Of a stretch of DNA of 64,000 bases, positions 9,269 to 18,263 are shown piece after piece. The notes beneath the pieces were generated by a model. That model searched no databases, was not told the DNA's origin, and saw only the letters and a program-made list of their open reading frames with translations. The position numbers and the translations under genes are program-made. Numbering within the stretch: position 1 is the first letter of the stretch; the number at the start of each line of letters is the position of its first letter. The DNA comes from Candidatus Comchoanobacter bicostacola (lineage in GTDB: Bacteria; Pseudomonadota; Gammaproteobacteria; Comchoanobacterales; Comchoanobacteraceae), in NCBI RefSeq assembly GCF_024172705.1, contig NZ_CP092900.1, positions 434,001 through 498,000 of the forward strand. Reading direction: 5' to 3'.

Positions 9269-10189
9269 ATGACAGATTATATTTCGATACTTGGACCGAC
9301 TGCGACCGGAAAAACAGAGTTAGCGATATCTTTAGCGCTACATGCGCCAATTGAAGTTATTTCAGTCGATTCAGTAAGTGTCTATAAAGGCTTGGATATT
9401 GGCTCCGCAAAGCCAACATTAGAGGAGCAAAAAGGTGTCCCGCATCATCTGATTGATGTAGTCTCTTTAAATGAATTATTTACAGTATCTGACTTTGTTA
9501 AATCTACAAGTCAGTTGATCTCTGAGATTAAAGCGCGTGGCAATATGCCAGTTTTATGCGGTGGAACAATGATGTATGCACATAGTTTTATAGGTGGTTT
9601 TGATCAGCTTCCTCAGGTTCCTCGAGAGGTTGTTTTAGAGCTTCAGCAGCAAGCAGAGCGCAAGGGGCATCAATTAATGCATGAGTTGTTAAAATCTGTT
9701 GATCCATCGAGTGCATCAACTATTAAAATAAATGATATGCAGCGAGTCATACGTGCATTAAGTGTTTACAAATATACGGGTCGATCAATGAGCAGCTATC
9801 ATACAAAACCTATTAGACCTAAGTATAAAGGAGCAAATTTTTTTATTACAGTAGAGGATAGAGCGGCTCATAGAGCATTATTATCAGCTCGTATTGCGAA
9901 AATGTTTGACCAAGGTTGGGTAGATGAGGTGCTTCAGTTACGGGATGAGTATGGTGATAAAATAAACACGCACCCGGTCATGAAGAGTGTCGGATATAGA
10001 CAAATACTGGCAAACGATTGTGAGCAATTGACCACAAGTTGCGTGCGACAACAGATTGTTAATCACTCCGCTCAGTTGGTTAAAAAACAAATGACATGGA
10101 TAAAAAATTGGAAAAATGATTATGTATTCAAGGGGGCTAAGAATGAATGTGCTCAATTAATTCTAGAAAGTCGATATTTTAGTACTTGA
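9269..10189 (+). CDS. miaA: tRNA dimethylallyltransferase
   Basis: Transfers a dimethylallyl group to N6 of adenosine 37 in tRNAs that read codons starting with U. The P-loop GPTATGKTELA is at residues 9-19, followed by the ISVDSVSVYKGLDIGSAKP substrate block and VLCGGTMMY. Its 306 residues match the family. It is first in the miaA-hfq-hflK-hflC order known from many gammaproteobacteria. The start is ATG at 9269, with no strong Shine-Dalgarno sequence before it. Confidence 0.97.
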   Translation: MTDYISILGPTATGKTELAISLALHAPIEVISVDSVSVYKGLDIGSAKPTLEEQKGVPHHLIDVVSLNELFTVSDFVKSTSQLISEIKARGNMPVLCGGTMMYAHSFIGGFDQLPQVPREVVLELQQQAERKGHQLMHELLKSVDPSSASTIKINDMQRVIRALSVYKYTGRSMSSYHTKPIRPKYKGANFFITVEDRAAHRALLSARIAKMFDQGWVDEVLQLRDEYGDKINTHPVMKSVGYRQILANDCEQLTTSCVRQQIVNHSAQLVKKQMTWIKNWKNDYVFKGAKNECAQLILESRYFST

Positions 10190-10272
10190 ATCAGTATAGT
10201 GAAGATACTATAGTTAGTAAACAAAGCTGATTTAACGTCGGTGATTTACGAAAACAACATAGGAGTCAAAAG

Positions 10273-10590
10273 ATGACGACAATGCAGAATACAAGAGTGC
10301 AATCCTTACAAGACCCATTCTTAAATGCGCTAAGAAGACAGAGAGTCCCCGTTTCTATTTATTTAACAAATGGAATTAAGTTACAAGGTCAGGTAGATAA
10401 GTTTGATAAATATTGTGTATTACTCAAAAATAATACAAAGCAAATTGTGTTTAAACATGCAATAGCAACTATTGTTCCTTCTAGAAATATTATATTTAAT
10501 GAAGACACTAATGCTGCAGAGGGTAACCAGTCATTAGATTCTAACCACGCGTTGCAATCAGAGGAAGATGATCAGATTGAGAACTTTTGA
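10273..10590 (+). CDS. hfq: RNA chaperone Hfq
   Basis: Sm-like RNA chaperone that pairs small RNAs with mRNAs as a homohexamer. The Sm core is clear: [20 protein letters not shown] at residues 11-30 (Gln13 and the rim arginines), the KLQGQV strand, and [12 protein letters not shown] at 60-71 with the Sm2 Lys-His pair. A 35-residue acidic, polar tail follows. The site AGGAGTC precedes the ATG; an in-frame ATG three codons later could be the true start. An 83-base gap from miaA may hold its own promoter. Confidence 0.97.
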   Translation: MTTMQNTRVQSLQDPFLNALRRQRVPVSIYLTNGIKLQGQVDKFDKYCVLLKNNTKQIVFKHAIATIVPSRNIIFNEDTNAAEGNQSLDSNHALQSEEDDQIENF

Positions 10591-10611
10591 TTAATTTAGT
10601 AGGGGGTAAGG

Positions 10612-11625
10612 ATGCCATTTCGAACACTTAGGATGAGTGAAAAAGATCCTTGGGATCGCAGTCGTCATGACGAGCCCCCCGGCTTAGATGAAGTTTTTAA
10701 CAGTATTTTCGGTTCTGGAGGGTCGGATAAGGGACCAGCAGCTGCGATTAGTTCATTGATCATGGGGCTGATTATTGTAACTTCATTATTGTTTCTTGTT
10801 TCGGGTTTCTTTATTGTAGCACCAGCAGAACACGGCGTTGTGCTTAGGTTTGGTCAGTTATATCGTACAGCTATGCCAGGACCTAATTGGAGCATACCCA
10901 TTGTAGACAAGCGTTATATTGTAGATGTATTTAAGGTTAATGAATACACCTACACTGCTGAGATGCTGACTAAGGATGAGATTTATGCTGAGGTTTCTGT
11001 TTCGGTGTATCATAGAATAGGGAATCCAGAAAATTATTTGTTTGCTTCAGTTGATCCACTTAATGCGCTAACTCAAGCAACGGCAAGCGCACTTAGGCAA
11101 GTTGTCGGAAACTCTAATTTAAATGCATTACTTTCCAAAGACAGAGTTGAAATCAGAGAGGAAATATCCAGTCAGCTCAAACAAATATTAGATAGTTATA
11201 AGATTGGGATTGAGATCACTGATGTGAAGTTGCAAAATGCAAGGCCCCCATCAGCTGTAAAACCTGCATATGATGATGTAATTCAAGCAAGGGAAGATCA
11301 ACACCGTTACACAATGCAAGCTGAGGGTTATAGTAATAAAGTTATCGGTTTAGCAGAAGGTGAAAAAAGGCGTATAATTAATGAGGCTGATGCACAGTAT
11401 GAGCGAATCATTTTAGAGTCTAAGGCAAAGGTTGCTACATTTGATGCTCTAGTGTCACAATACAAACGTAACCCTGATATTATGAAGAACCGGATGTATC
11501 TAGATACTATGGAGCACATCTTTAGTCAGGTAGCTAAAGTATTTGTGCCTAATGAAGGAATGCTTAATGTGCTTCCACTAAGCGATATAATATCAAAAGA
11601 GTCTCAGGCCAGGGAGAAGGAATGA
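10612..11625 (+). CDS. hflK: FtsH protease modulator HflK
   Basis: SPFH/band-7 membrane protein that forms a cage with HflC around the FtsH protease. A short polar, glycine-rich N-terminus is followed by one membrane span (near residues 45-70), the SPFH domain beginning APAEHGVVLRFGQLY, and a long coiled-coil helix with AEGEKRRIINEADA. The protein is 337 residues, shorter than the E. coli protein (419), mainly in the N-terminal linker and C-terminal tail. Its stop overlaps the hflC start by 4 bases (ATGA), as expected for translational coupling. Confidence 0.96.
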   Translation: MPFRTLRMSEKDPWDRSRHDEPPGLDEVFNSIFGSGGSDKGPAAAISSLIMGLIIVTSLLFLVSGFFIVAPAEHGVVLRFGQLYRTAMPGPNWSIPIVDKRYIVDVFKVNEYTYTAEMLTKDEIYAEVSVSVYHRIGNPENYLFASVDPLNALTQATASALRQVVGNSNLNALLSKDRVEIREEISSQLKQILDSYKIGIEITDVKLQNARPPSAVKPAYDDVIQAREDQHRYTMQAEGYSNKVIGLAEGEKRRIINEADAQYERIILESKAKVATFDALVSQYKRNPDIMKNRMYLDTMEHIFSQVAKVFVPNEGMLNVLPLSDIISKESQAREKE

Positions 11626-12497
11626 AGCAAACAGTAAATATTTTATTAGTCATCTTATTGGGTGTCTTGTTTGCGCTAGAGTCAATGTTTGTGATTACTC
11701 CGCATAATAAGGCTATGTTGTCTTATTTAGGGGACTTAAAGTCAGATGGTTCTGGAACTATTGTGTATGATGCAGGTCTTTATTTTAAACTGCCTTTTTT
11801 TGAAAAAGTAATTAGAATTGATCAAAGACTTCAGTCATTTGATGTGCCTTCTACACGTGTATTAACAGCGGATTTAAAAGATGTCCATGTCGATTATTAT
11901 GTGAAGTGGCGTGTTAAGGACTATGAGTCTTTTTACAAATCACTTAACAATGGAAACTTTGACTTAGCCTCTGGGATTATTAAAAGTAAATCAATTGATG
12001 CATTAAGGGCAGAGTTTGGTGTTCGTGTATTGAGTGAGATTATCGCGGGTGATGATAGAGACGCAATGCTAGACAGTATGATGACTAGGACTGCAAATAG
12101 TGTGTCTGATATTGGTATTGAAGTGGTTGATGTTCGGCTTAAGCGAGTTGATTATCCGCAGGAAGTAACGTTGTCTGTCTATGAGAATATGAGGTCCAGT
12201 AGAGAGCGTGATGCAAAAAAATATAGAGCAACAGGTGTTGCTGCGGCACAAGAGATTAGCTCCAAAGCAGATAGAGATGTTATTGTCATTATTGAGGGCG
12301 CAAAGCGCGAGGCTGCAGAGCATGTAGCGCAGGCCCATGCTATTGCTGCCGATGTGTATGCAAACTCATTTAAAAAGGCTCCAGATTTTTATACATTTTA
12401 TCTTAAGATGATTGGTTATAAAAACTCAGTGAATGATAAAGACTTCTTTGTGCTTGATCCAAATAATTCTGAATATTATCGTGATCTAGCAACATAG
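11622..12497 (+). CDS. hflC: FtsH protease modulator HflC
   Basis: Partner of HflK in the membrane complex that controls FtsH. The single N-terminal membrane segment (about residues 5-24) precedes an SPFH domain; the helix with SSRERDAKKYRATG and AAAQEISSKADRDV is the family's alanine/glutamate-rich coiled coil. The 291 residues are typical. The start overlaps the end of hflK by 4 bases. Confidence 0.96.
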   Translation: MKQTVNILLVILLGVLFALESMFVITPHNKAMLSYLGDLKSDGSGTIVYDAGLYFKLPFFEKVIRIDQRLQSFDVPSTRVLTADLKDVHVDYYVKWRVKDYESFYKSLNNGNFDLASGIIKSKSIDALRAEFGVRVLSEIIAGDDRDAMLDSMMTRTANSVSDIGIEVVDVRLKRVDYPQEVTLSVYENMRSSRERDAKKYRATGVAAAQEISSKADRDVIVIIEGAKREAAEHVAQAHAIAADVYANSFKKAPDFYTFYLKMIGYKNSVNDKDFFVLDPNNSEYYRDLAT

Positions 12498-12526
12498 AGC
12501 AAATTATCAAAATAGGAATATAATTA

Positions 12527-13906
12527 GTGAAGAGTGGTGTTATGTATAGCCCAGTAGTTCTTTTGTGTAATATTTATTCTATATGCATACACAGAATAAA
12601 ATATATGGTTCAGTGGTTAGTTCTAAGGTTCATGAGTATTGGTGTGCTCGTTCCTACAGTAGTGATTCATAAGGAAGGTTATTCTCCACTTAAGAAGAAC
12701 AACAGGTTTAAGTCAGTTTTTTCAATTATATTATGCCTCTTGTTTTTAGCTAAACGTTTATTAATTGGTTATATGTATACCAGGCTTATGTTATTAGTAT
12801 ATCTGGGAACTCATGTTTTACGCTTCATCTACCCATATGGTATTGGAGATAAGCTTAGGTATTTAACCAAGCATGCTTATCAGAGGGTTAATGGGGTTGC
12901 ATGTCTTTGCTTTCAGAACGCAAAGGTTGTTGATTTTTCTTTGTTGAAAGCAGCACAGTTTGATCAGGTTTTTATTCATGTTTTAGGCTCTTCAGATAAT
13001 ATTTCAACGTTTGTGAGCCGTATGCTGGTGAAAAGTAGTCAGTGGAAAGGTTGTGAAAAAGCACTACATGTCTGTATTGAGCAACCTGGAATTTCTGAGA
13101 CACGTATATCAGAAAGGTTTCCTTTTCTTAAAGTTTGCTTCAACATGTATCTTATTTTAGCACCTTTGGTTATTAATGCACTTGGTTTATTGTTATACCT
13201 GATGTTTTTATTGCCCTTGTTGCCCCTCTTTTATGATGCGTTCAGTGTTAAGAATTATGCAAAAAATATCAATAAGGTTGTTTCTCTCTGTCGGAAAAAA
13301 GGTGCTAAAATAAAAAATATGTGCGTTACTGGATATTCGCTAGGAGGGCTTTCAGCTCTTTGCTGGCGTGCGATATATGATGTGTCTAGTACGATTAAGC
13401 TGGTTGTTGATCGTAGCCCAGATCCTGAGTATCTTGCTAAAATTGGTGCAGCATCATTTAACCCTTTTTTGTTGTTCGCATTTATGATTCCTGTTTGCAT
13501 GAGTGCTTATTTACTAGTTTATACCTTGGGCGTTTATAGCCTGGCTTATGCAGCTTCTGCTGCTTTTGCTATATTGTTGCTTTTTAATTACACGTTTAGA
13601 TTGAAAATACTGGAGTGGTCGTTAACGAAGCTTGATATTTTGCCCTCAATATTAAGAGGGTATGTCAGCAGGCTCTCTACTAAGTCTAAAAACTTAAGTG
13701 CTGCAGTAGCTTTAAGTGATCAAATAGTTCAGAGGGAGTATGTATTTAGTCCTAAGGGTTGTACATCATTATATCCTGGGGATCACTTAAATCTTCCCAT
13801 ATATGACTTAAACAAGGGAAAGATTGAAGGCTTTGAGCAGCCTTGCGAAGATTTTTGTAATGTACTAAATACGTATACTGACATTATGAATAAACTAAGA
13901 GGGTAA
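12527..13906 (+). CDS. Membrane-associated alpha/beta-hydrolase-like protein of unknown function
   Basis: The 459-residue protein is not assigned to a named family. The sequence VTGYSLGGLSAL near residue 270 is a nucleophile elbow (G-x-S-x-G) of the alpha/beta-hydrolase fold, with a downstream VDRSPDPE and a C-terminal GDHLNLP that could supply the acid and histidine. An upstream strand, FIHVLGSSDN, fits an oxyanion region. Unlike soluble hydrolases it has at least three hydrophobic blocks, near residues 65-100, 205-230 and 305-345. The third lies between the elbow and the candidate histidine, so the fold would be interrupted by membrane segments. The start is GTG at 12527 with AGGA 10 bases upstream; an in-frame ATG lies at 12542. 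Position after hflC is by proximity only. A lipase or thioesterase role is a guess. Confidence 0.6.
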   Translation: MKSGVMYSPVVLLCNIYSICIHRIKYMVQWLVLRFMSIGVLVPTVVIHKEGYSPLKKNNRFKSVFSIILCLLFLAKRLLIGYMYTRLMLLVYLGTHVLRFIYPYGIGDKLRYLTKHAYQRVNGVACLCFQNAKVVDFSLLKAAQFDQVFIHVLGSSDNISTFVSRMLVKSSQWKGCEKALHVCIEQPGISETRISERFPFLKVCFNMYLILAPLVINALGLLLYLMFLLPLLPLFYDAFSVKNYAKNINKVVSLCRKKGAKIKNMCVTGYSLGGLSALCWRAIYDVSSTIKLVVDRSPDPEYLAKIGAASFNPFLLFAFMIPVCMSAYLLVYTLGVYSLAYAASAAFAILLLFNYTFRLKILEWSLTKLDILPSILRGYVSRLSTKSKNLSAAVALSDQIVQREYVFSPKGCTSLYPGDHLNLPIYDLNKGKIEGFEQPCEDFCNVLNTYTDIMNKLRG

Positions 13907-13925
13907 AGCATTCTGTCAGGAAGAC

Positions 13926-14002
13926 TGGCGTCCCCTAGGGGATTCGAACCCCTGTTGCCGCCGTGAAAGGGCGGTGTCCTAGGCCGACTAGACGAAGGGG
14001 AC
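13926..14002 (-). tRNA. tRNA-Glu (TTC)
   Basis: Minus-strand cloverleaf: acceptor GTCCCCT pairs with AGGGGAC, anticodon stem CCGCC/GGCGG around CTTTCAC (anticodon TTC), T-arm with GGTTCGAAT. The discriminator G is followed by an encoded CCA at 13926-13928; the other tRNA genes in this window lack it. Confidence 0.97.
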
Positions 14003-14142
14003 AGAATGTTAAAAGAATATTGCCTTAATTTAATATAAAATGCAATACTTAATTTTGCTTTATTAAAAACTTTTACCAAAGTGATTTGACTTGTTTTTTA
14101 TACGGATTAGAAATATGATAATTAAAAGTTTAAGGAATAGTG

Positions 14143-14499
14143 ATGCAAGGATCCCTAAAGATAACCACTCACGACATTGAGGGGCTTCAAAGATTTTATC
14201 AAGAAGTATTGTCAGCTAGGCTTATTGATAAGGGAGATGAGTTTGCATCGCTCCAGGTTGAACAGTCTTTTATTGAGTTGTACTCGGGTGTGTCAGATCC
14301 AATCATTGCTGCAATTGATTATCGCAGCGTGACATCTATCATGGATGTCACATCGAATCATAGTCAGTATATTAAAAAGCCCTTTAGTGTATATGAACAA
14401 AAAAATGGTTTGCAGCGTTTTGAAACAGCCATTCAGGATCCAGAAGGAAATCTTGTATACCTAGTGTGTTGTCAGGTTGTAGAGATCAATGTTGATTAA
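14143..14499 (+). CDS. VOC (glyoxalase/bleomycin resistance) superfamily protein
   Basis: A 118-residue protein with the vicinal-oxygen-chelate fold pattern: LKITTHDIEGLQRFYQEVL at the start (strand plus helix, with the His of the usual first metal-ligand block) and AIQDPEGNLVYLV at the end, the DPDGN.hE-type motif in which the usual metal-ligand Glu/His is here Tyr or Val. The altered second site suggests it may not be a metal enzyme. Substrate is unknown. ATG 14143 has AAGGA seven bases upstream; an overlapping GTG at 14140 is less well placed. Confidence 0.7.
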   Translation: MQGSLKITTHDIEGLQRFYQEVLSARLIDKGDEFASLQVEQSFIELYSGVSDPIIAAIDYRSVTSIMDVTSNHSQYIKKPFSVYEQKNGLQRFETAIQDPEGNLVYLVCCQVVEINVD

Positions 14500-14807
14500 T
14501 TTGAGTGATTTACCTTGAGTTGAAATGAAGTGCTCTATTTTGCTTGGTTTGTAGGTGAGTTATAGTCAAGGTGAATTTGCATTAATTCCCTAATGATGAT
14601 AAGGTAAATAGATTAAAATTATAAATAAGTGAATGAATATAGAATATATTTAAAAAAATTTGGCAATTAATCGTAAGCTTTTGTTTTGCAATAGGGCGTT
14701 TCTTTTCTAGGCTATGTCGTTTCATCTTTAGAATTAAGCCAACAGGCAAAGTAGCTACCAATAAAGATGTATCAAATAAGTCTGCCCAGGTTAGCTCTGA
14801 GGAAGGC
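14500..14807. other. Gene-poor stretch with an open frame leading into the C2H2-finger gene
   Basis: From 14500 to about 14640 I see nothing. From 14643 to 14807 the frame of the following gene is open (the stop TAG is at 14640-14642) and its codons look coding: a hydrophobic and basic run (IVSFCFAIGRFF, then RLCRFIFRIK) and a polar linker. There is no ATG, GTG or TTG in this extension, only ATT or ATA, so it is either translated from a rare start or is the remnant of a longer N-terminus. Confidence 0.45.
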
Positions 14808-16691
14808 ATGCAAGCGGAGAAGACGGCTCATAGGCTACTTGACCCTCAAGTGAAACAAGTGTCAGAACCTCTTAATCAGTTTAGAGGATTGCTTTCACAG
14901 CGCTTAGAAATCGAATTTGCTGGTTCTCCAACTAAATTGGATCACTTATCATGGAGTTCAATGACTAAAAGTTATAGGTGTGCACACTGTGGTGTTGATC
15001 TATTTGATGATCAATCTATTGTTGGTCATTTTAAATATGCGAATCATCCTGAGCATACACTGGCTACCTTAAAAACTGGTATGGAGAGTAATAACCACAC
15101 CCTAAAGCATCACTTAAATGCAATATCTTTTTTGGATCAGCATCCTGAGATGGTATCAGATTTGACTGATAAAAAACGTGGGTATAATCAAGCGTATATA
15201 GAAAAGCGCTTGAATAGCATGATGCCTGGCTTTGTGGGAGCGGTTGCAAAGTCTCAAGCTAAAATCAAGGTTGATGGTAGAGTGAAAACAGGTGTTGAAC
15301 GAGTTGAGTATCTAAATGCTAGGGGTAATCTACTCACTAAAATGCATCCAGAGGAATACAGTAGTCAAGCGACAGCATTCCCTTCTGTACCTAATGCTTT
15401 TTTGAGCATATTGCAGCAGCTAACTGACCTTAGTTACAGGCCTTGTCCTAGAGATAATGATTCTAGAGCGCCTGGAACTAGCGGCCATAAGAAAAAATTC
15501 GATCCTGCGCAAATGCAATGGTTAGACACAGGTTTTGGCGGGAAGTCAGGGCCTAAAGTATTTAAGTCAACCACGTGTTCGATGCAAAAAAACTCAACAA
15601 CCTTGGCGTCGCCTTTTGGTTTTGATAGTTTTGGGGCAGGTAATTACCAGACAGGGTTTGCGTTCGATGCTAATAAATGTAATATCGATGACCAATATAC
15701 TTGGTTTGGAAATGGAGTTACATATACTAAGCCTTGGTATACAGCTAGTGCGGTGCAAAATCCCCGATATCTGCCAGCAAGCTTTTTTGGTGTACAGCTT
15801 AATAATGTATTCCATGCTGCTCATCGTTTAAGTGCTCCTCAAAATGAAATTCTAGCACGACCGACCCTTGAGTCAGTGGTTGCAGTGCTTGCTGAGGCAG
15901 ATAGTTTTGTAGCTAGACTATCAGCATTGGTTCAATGTCATCTGGTTAATATATATAAAGTAAAACAAGCGCTCCCAACAGCTGTAGTGATGTTAAAAAA
16001 TATGAGACAGAATGTTTATCAAGCATATACAGCTGAAAAGATTGCTGAGGATTTGATGTATTTGTTCAAAAAAGCACTTGGAAAATATGGAATAAGCCAT
16101 TTTGGTTGTTTAAGATCAATACCTGATGCGAAAAAGTTATTAAGACAGGTTTGGGTGGTCAAATTGCCTGAGACTGTTTCTATAGAGTTAAAGCGTTTGA
16201 TTGATGCGGAAGCTATCAGATGGGACGGAAAAATTGATGAAACTAAGCGGTCGGAGTTTTTGAATTTAGCTAATAGCTTTTCTGATGTCTATAACGAAGT
16301 AGGAATCTTAGCTCATTGGGCTCCCACAAACTGCTTGGAGATCCTATCTGTTAAAAAGGGAGAGTCAGTAGATGCTATTAAGCGTTATTTGCGTGATTTG
16401 TCAGGCCGTTACGAAGCAAGTAAAGAAGTAAGTGATACAGAGTTAAATGCTGTGAAGGATATCATTATGAATAAACCTTTCAAAGGTTATTCTCCTCAGG
16501 ATGTCATATCTGCATCAGCTATTCTTGGAGAAGATGTCATGGACCGTATGATTTCGCAGTTAACGCCTTTAAATATTAAAAAGCTTAAAGCAGAATGTAG
16601 TGGCAAGATAAGCTTCTTTGGTCTATTTAAGTCGCCGCCTAATGCTGTTGATAGGGCTATTTCCCAAAGGCTTGATGTTTTGAGTCCCTAG
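14808..16691 (+). CDS. Orphan protein with a eukaryote-style C2H2 zinc finger
   Basis: I do not recognise the family of this 627-residue protein. Near the N-terminus YRCAHCGVDL... fits C-x2-C-x12-H-x5-H exactly (Cys58, Cys61, His74, His80), with hydrophobic residues at the two canonical core positions, so it is a convincing classical zinc finger, a fold rare in bacteria. The central part (residues 200-330) is rich in Gly, Phe, Asn and Trp; the C-terminal 300 residues look helical. There is no signal peptide from this start. The ATG follows GAGGAAGG at short spacing, which supports initiation here, although the frame is open for 55 codons upstream. A role in host interaction is possible from the eukaryote-like motif, but nothing here proves it. 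Confidence 0.65.
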   Translation: MQAEKTAHRLLDPQVKQVSEPLNQFRGLLSQRLEIEFAGSPTKLDHLSWSSMTKSYRCAHCGVDLFDDQSIVGHFKYANHPEHTLATLKTGMESNNHTLKHHLNAISFLDQHPEMVSDLTDKKRGYNQAYIEKRLNSMMPGFVGAVAKSQAKIKVDGRVKTGVERVEYLNARGNLLTKMHPEEYSSQATAFPSVPNAFLSILQQLTDLSYRPCPRDNDSRAPGTSGHKKKFDPAQMQWLDTGFGGKSGPKVFKSTTCSMQKNSTTLASPFGFDSFGAGNYQTGFAFDANKCNIDDQYTWFGNGVTYTKPWYTASAVQNPRYLPASFFGVQLNNVFHAAHRLSAPQNEILARPTLESVVAVLAEADSFVARLSALVQCHLVNIYKVKQALPTAVVMLKNMRQNVYQAYTAEKIAEDLMYLFKKALGKYGISHFGCLRSIPDAKKLLRQVWVVKLPETVSIELKRLIDAEAIRWDGKIDETKRSEFLNLANSFSDVYNEVGILAHWAPTNCLEILSVKKGESVDAIKRYLRDLSGRYEASKEVSDTELNAVKDIIMNKPFKGYSPQDVISASAILGEDVMDRMISQLTPLNIKKLKAECSGKISFFGLFKSPPNAVDRAISQRLDVLSP

Positions 16692-16724
16692 AATAAATAG
16701 TAAACCCTAGATTTCCAATGAAGC

Positions 16725-16760
16725 GCTCGTATGCTGAGTTTGTGTGCTCTGTATACGAGC
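16725..16760. terminator. Hairpin between convergent genes
   Basis: An 8-bp perfect stem, GCTCGTAT (16725-16732) with ATACGAGC (16753-16760), around a 20-base loop, sits between the 3' ends of the C2H2-finger gene and pepA. No T-run follows on either strand, so it is at best a weak or factor-dependent end signal. Confidence 0.3.
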
Positions 16761-16783
16761 ATAAACAGATTGGATCACTAGCT

Positions 16784-18172
16784 TTAAGCTTCTAGGTGCT
16801 TGCTAACCCAGTGGTTAAGTAATTGTACACCAAAGCCAGTTGCGCCTTTAGGAATATGAGGTTTTCCACTTTCTTCCCATGCAACACCTGCAATATCAAG
16901 GTGTGCCCATTTGGTTTCATCCTTGACAAAGCGTTGAATGAACTGTGCAGCAGTAATTGATCCAGCCCAGCGTTTGCCTATATTTTGCATGTCTGCAATA
17001 TCAGAGTTTATTTGTTTGTCATACGCTTTGCCAAGTGGTTGCTGCCAAACTTTTTCATGGCTTTTCATTCCAGAGTCAACTAGCTGTTGGGTTAGTTTAG
17101 CATTATTACAGAATAGTCCGGCGTATTCATTACCAAGGCTGACTACAATAGCACCAGTTAGTGTAGCCAAATCAATGATGGTATGCGGGTTGAACTCTTG
17201 GTAGCTGTATGTAATTGCATCAGCGAGTACTAGACGACCTTCAGCATCTGTATTGAGCACTTCAATGGTTTTTCCAGACATTGACTTCACAACGTCGCCA
17301 GGATTTTGAGCGTTTCCATCAGGCATATTCTCTACTAATCCTACAATACCTACGACATTAGCTTTAGCTTTACGTTTTGCCAATGTATACAACAAGCCTG
17401 TGACAGCAGCAGCTCCGCCCATATCATATTTCATATCATGCATTCCATTAGCAGGCTTTAGTGAGATACCTCCTGTATCAAAGCAGACACCTTTCCCAAT
17501 AAATGCTGTAGGTTGTTTTTCGTCGCTACCTTTCCAATGCATGCTGACTACAAAGGGTGGCTTTCTTGAGCCACGTGCAACGCCATGTAGGGCGTTCATG
17601 CCGAGCTTTAAAATCTCTTTCTCATCTAATATCTTTACCTCTACACCAAGTGGTCTAAGCTCTTTTACAATGATGTCTTTAAAGGCCTCCGGTGATAATG
17701 TGTTACTAGGCTCAGAAACCAGGTCTCTTGCCAATGTTGTTCCGGAGGTAATGGCATCACTGGGTGCATCATGCTCATTGATTGCGTAGACATCAGCAAT
17801 TTGGACTGCTTTTGGTGGTACAACCTTTGGGTTTGAATAATACTTATTGAACCGGTAAGCGCCTAGCTTTATTCCAGTTAAAAAGTCAGTTAGTTGATCT
17901 TTTACTGATGCAGGAGGAATAATCAGAGCATCGTGGCACTCATGCTGCATAATTGCAGAAATCATTGCCCCACCAATTTCTAGTGCAGATGCATCACTCT
18001 CTGGTGCTTTTAGGCATAGCGTACTGCCTGATTCGTTGGATAAAAAATGAGTCTTGTTAGTTACAGGGCTCTCTGTTCTAGATATTTCCCCAGGCAGATC
18101 TAAAGACTGAGTGTCAGTCATATAGCAGCAGATTTTTGCATTTTTTTGATAGCTTTGAAAGTTTATCTTCAT
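16784..18172 (-). CDS. pepA: Leucyl aminopeptidase (M17 family)
   Basis: Cytosolic metallo-aminopeptidase removing N-terminal residues from peptides, with two metal ions per subunit. The M17 signature NTDAEGRLVLADA lies near residue 310, and FIGKGVCFDTGGISLKPA and MKYDMGGAAAV contain the conserved metal-binding lysine and aspartates. It is 462 residues against about 500 for E. coli PepA; the shorter, divergent N-terminal domain suggests a subtype lacking the DNA-binding role described for E. coli PepA. AAGGAG lies seven bases before the ATG. Confidence 0.94.
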   Translation of the reverse strand: MKINFQSYQKNAKICCYMTDTQSLDLPGEISRTESPVTNKTHFLSNESGSTLCLKAPESDASALEIGGAMISAIMQHECHDALIIPPASVKDQLTDFLTGIKLGAYRFNKYYSNPKVVPPKAVQIADVYAINEHDAPSDAITSGTTLARDLVSEPSNTLSPEAFKDIIVKELRPLGVEVKILDEKEILKLGMNALHGVARGSRKPPFVVSMHWKGSDEKQPTAFIGKGVCFDTGGISLKPANGMHDMKYDMGGAAAVTGLLYTLAKRKAKANVVGIVGLVENMPDGNAQNPGDVVKSMSGKTIEVLNTDAEGRLVLADAITYSYQEFNPHTIIDLATLTGAIVVSLGNEYAGLFCNNAKLTQQLVDSGMKSHEKVWQQPLGKAYDKQINSDIADMQNIGKRWAGSITAAQFIQRFVKDETKWAHLDIAGVAWEESGKPHIPKGATGFGVQLLNHWVSKHLEA

Positions 18173-18263
18173 GATGGCTCCTTGTATCTATTTCATCTAT
18201 CGTTTATAATAAACCATACTTTACAGTGCCGCAAGGTGCGAACAGCAGGAATATGAAATTATA

